A stretch of 7,275 nucleotides of DNA from Bacteroidota bacterium (GTDB taxonomy: Bacteria > Bacteroidota > Bacteroidia > Chitinophagales > LD1), in NCBI GenBank assembly GCA_023428205.1, contig JAEYZB010000150.1, positions 1 to 7,275 of the forward strand, written 5' to 3'. Within the stretch, counting starts at the first letter, position 1. Each line of letters starts with the position of its first letter. The translations under genes were made by a program, and so were the position numbers. The notes beneath the pieces were generated by a model, which saw only the letters and a program-made list of their open reading frames with translations, was not told the DNA's origin and did no database searches. This document shows, in pieces, positions 5,575-7,275 of the stretch.

Positions 5575-6243
5575 ATTTATGACTCCTTCAAATGCTGAAA
5601 ACAATTGTTTGTCTGTTGGTTTAAAAATATCATGAATACTATCATTTCGTGCTTCAATAAACGATTGCGCAAGAGTATAATCAGCCCCTCCAATCATTCT
5701 TTGTTTCTTTACCCATTCCAATTTTTGTTTTATAGGGATGTATTTAGGCTTCCCATTTTTTTCATATTCTATTGGATTATGCTTTTCATATATCAAATTA
5801 ACTGCAATTTCAATAGTTCGCAGTATCATAATGTAACAGGCTATATTCATTCCATTGATATAGCAGTTATACGCTTCTTTTAAATTATCCGCAATATCTT
5901 CAGGATAATCTTTAAAATCTTGATATAGCTTTTCTGATTGTAATTTCTTCAACCGTTTTTCAAAATTTCTTGTTGTCGGTTTCCACTTCTTATGATATTG
6001 AACAAATCCTTGAAGTTTACATTGTGTACGAATCAAGAGTTCCGCCAGCTTCCACGCATCCTTTGTTTGATGTAGAAGTTTTTCCTTTTCTATATTGACC
6101 TTGTCGTATTCTGTTTTACTTACAACATTAACACCAAGCAGTGTACCTAGTGCTTTAGTAAAATCTTCAGCACCCTTTTGTCTAATCCGAGCCATTTCTG
6201 CCTCATGTTCTTTGCCTATTGCGTACTTATTCTCCGTTGCCAT
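5548..6243 (-). CDS. DUF4145/HEPN-like protein of unknown function
   Basis: The 231-aa product has no signal peptide or membrane segment. Residues about 1-115 are charged and probably helical, with possible coiled-coil stretches (such as around 45-62), and I do not recognise a family there. Residues about 118-228 look like a DUF4145/HEPN-type helical bundle: LKEAYNCYINGMNIACYIMILRTIEIAVN (121-149) resembles its first helices, and EARNDSIHD (197-205) carries an R-x4-H motif (R199, H204) with Asn after the Arg, as in active HEPN ribonucleases. HEPN domains are common in toxins and anti-phage proteins, but DUF4145 proteins are also found in other contexts, so RNase activity is inference. The gene is clearly AT-richer than its neighbours: the 60-base stretches from 5761 and 5881 have 15 and 16 G/C, against 26 for the stretch from 5161 in rpe. 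This suggests acquisition by transfer. No partner antitoxin is adjacent. Confidence 0.75.
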   Translation of the reverse strand: MATENKYAIGKEHEAEMARIRQKGAEDFTKALGTLLGVNVVSKTEYDKVNIEKEKLLHQTKDAWKLAELLIRTQCKLQGFVQYHKKWKPTTRNFEKRLKKLQSEKLYQDFKDYPEDIADNLKEAYNCYINGMNIACYIMILRTIEIAVNLIYEKHNPIEYEKNGKPKYIPIKQKLEWVKKQRMIGGADYTLAQSFIEARNDSIHDIFKPTDKQLFSAFEGVINLILKLKEE

Positions 6244-6286
6244 ACTTATCGCAAGATATGTTATTTTAAATAGTTCTCAAACAGTC

Positions 6287-6319
6287 TTGTTTATGGACTT
6301 CCAAGTTTTCTTATTATTG
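6287..6319 (+). promoter_or_regulatory. Possible promoter of the gmhA-hddC operon
   Basis: In the 80-bp divergent gap 6244-6323, TTG at 6287-6289 and TATTATTG at 6312-6319 (one mismatch to TAnnTTTG) are 22 nt apart, close to the Bacteroidota -33/-7 spacing. The -7-like box ends 4 nt before the gmhA ATG, so the predicted transcript would have almost no leader. Confidence 0.3.
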
Positions 6320-6323
6320 CATT

Positions 6324-6899
6324 ATGGACACAAAAATCAAGTCGCTCATCGCTGAATCAATTGCCGTAAAAACGCTCGTTTTGAATGACGAAATCTTGCG
6401 CAAAAAAATAGCCGATTCCGCGCAAAAAATTACAGAAGTTTTTCGCAACGGAGGCCGTGCTTATTTCTGCGGAAATGGTGGCAGCGCTGCCGATGCACAG
6501 CATTTGGCGGCAGAATTTACCGGTCGATACTATAAAGACCGCGAACCGCTTCCTGCCGAAGCGCTACACGTAAACACTTCATTTCTCACGGCTGTAGCCA
6601 ACGATTATTCCTTCAATGAAGTGTATCAGCGTTTGATAAAAGCGCAAGGTCGCTCGGGCGATGTCCTGATTGGGCTTTCTACTTCAGGCAATTCACCCAA
6701 CATTATTTTGGCTCAGGAAGAAGCGCGCAAACGAGGACTGTTTGTGATTTCGCTCACAGGAGAAACAGGCGGGAAAATGAAAGAAAGCGCGGACATTCTG
6801 CTAAATGTTCCAAGCAAAAATACACCCCGAATTCAAGAATCACACATTTTGATTGGACATATTATCTGCCAAATCGTGGAAGAAAACTTGTTCCCGTAA
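6324..6899 (+). CDS. gmhA: Phosphoheptose (sedoheptulose-7-phosphate) isomerase
   Basis: The 191-aa product is a single SIS-domain protein of normal GmhA length. GmhA converts sedoheptulose 7-phosphate to D-glycero-D-manno-heptose 7-phosphate in the cytosol, the first step of nucleotide-activated heptose synthesis. Landmarks are FCGNGGSAADAQHLAAEF (48-65) with likely zinc ligands H60 and E64, the serine-rich phosphate-binding segment GLSTSGNSPNI (117-127), and IQESHILIGHIICQIVE (170-186) with Q171 and H179 at the other zinc-ligand positions. VNTSFLTAVANDY (83-95) is typical of the family. The next gene starts 4 nt after the stop, so the two form an operon. The pairing with an HddC-type nucleotidyltransferase points to the GDP-heptose branch rather than the ADP-heptose branch of lipopolysaccharide core synthesis. 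Confidence 0.95.
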   Translation: MDTKIKSLIAESIAVKTLVLNDEILRKKIADSAQKITEVFRNGGRAYFCGNGGSAADAQHLAAEFTGRYYKDREPLPAEALHVNTSFLTAVANDYSFNEVYQRLIKAQGRSGDVLIGLSTSGNSPNIILAQEEARKRGLFVISLTGETGGKMKESADILLNVPSKNTPRIQESHILIGHIICQIVEENLFP

Positions 6900-6903
6900 T
6901 TTT

Positions 6904-7275
6904 ATGCCGCGAACAACTGAAATAAACACGGCTATTATACTCGCTGGCGGCTTCGGAACACGCTTGCAGAAAGTCGTTTCCGATGTGCCGAAACCCATGG
7001 CTCCCATTCGCAACAAACCATTTTTGCATTATCTTCTCACGAGTTTACAAACTCAAGGAGTGGATAAAATTGTATTTTCCACAGGTTATTTACACGAAAA
7101 AATTGAATCTTATTTCGGCAACAACTATAACGGATTAAAGATTTTTTATTCTCAAGAAACCAAACCACTCGGCACAGGCGGAGGAATTAAAAAAGCATTT
7201 GAATATGTAAATGAAAATGCATTTGTGGTAAATGGCGATTCGTTCTTTAATGTAGATTTGCAAGCTATGAGGAAA
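6904..7275 (+). CDS. hddC: D-glycero-alpha-D-manno-heptose 1-phosphate guanylyltransferase-like nucleotidyltransferase, N-terminal part
   Basis: The first 124 codons are in the window and the frame is still open at the right edge. The ATG at 6904 follows the gmhA stop by 4 nt. The fold is a sugar-nucleotide transferase: the nucleotide-binding signature LAGGFGTRL (13-21) is followed by VVSDVPKPMAPI (24-35), which is characteristic of HddC-type enzymes. Next come KPFLHYLL (38-45), the substrate-loop motif ETKPLGTGGGIKKAF (85-99) and the metal-binding VVNGDSFFNVD (108-118). In the family it transfers GMP to heptose 1-phosphate, giving GDP-D-glycero-alpha-D-manno-heptose for capsule, S-layer or O-chain glycans. 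A mannose-1-phosphate guanylyltransferase or glucose-1-phosphate thymidylyltransferase relative is possible, but adjacency to gmhA favours HddC. An hddA kinase gene is expected nearby outside the window. Confidence 0.88.
   Translation, partial: MPRTTEINTAIILAGGFGTRLQKVVSDVPKPMAPIRNKPFLHYLLTSLQTQGVDKIVFSTGYLHEKIESYFGNNYNGLKIFYSQETKPLGTGGGIKKAFEYVNENAFVVNGDSFFNVDLQAMRK

Overview
The window reads as an ordinary chromosomal segment of a Bacteroidota bacterium, perhaps Chitinophagales/Sphingobacteriales-like. The evidence is a large outer-membrane TonB-dependent receptor with an N-terminal carboxypeptidase-regulatory-like domain, a YebC protein with the MGRAFEYRKERK-type N-terminus, TAnnTTTG-type promoter boxes, and no strong Shine-Dalgarno sequences. 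No mobile element, CRISPR array, tRNA or rRNA is visible.

Layout, left to right. The 3' end of a FadJ/FadB-type 3-hydroxyacyl-CoA dehydrogenase (+) is followed by a 131-bp gap holding a long hairpin repeat and a promoter box. Next is an OmpR-family response regulator (+) with no histidine kinase beside it. It converges on yebC (-), whose intrinsic terminator overlaps the regulator's stop codon. A 263-bp gap full of short repeats separates yebC from a TonB-dependent receptor (-). The receptor lies just downstream of rpe (-), which lies just downstream of an AT-rich gene for a DUF4145/HEPN-like protein (-). That gene is divergent from gmhA and the 5' part of hddC (+), which start a GDP-D-glycero-alpha-D-manno-heptose operon.

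How the genes work together. gmhA and hddC are consecutive-pathway enzymes for activated heptose used in surface glycans. Rpe makes or consumes ribulose-5-phosphate, linked by the pentose phosphate pathway to sedoheptulose-7-phosphate, the GmhA substrate; that connection is metabolic, not proof of co-regulation. The other genes are unrelated housekeeping functions.

The parts most worth a second look are: a dispersed, roughly 28-nt repeat built on GAAAAAACGAG, with three intergenic copies and one look-alike inside the receptor coding sequence; a second repeat family (TTCATAAAGT type); a heptamer repeat at the receptor start codon that affects start choice; the AT-rich HEPN-like gene; and promoter-like boxes lying only 4-7 nt in front of several start codons. 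I do not see a multi-gene novel system; the HEPN-like gene is the only candidate accessory gene.
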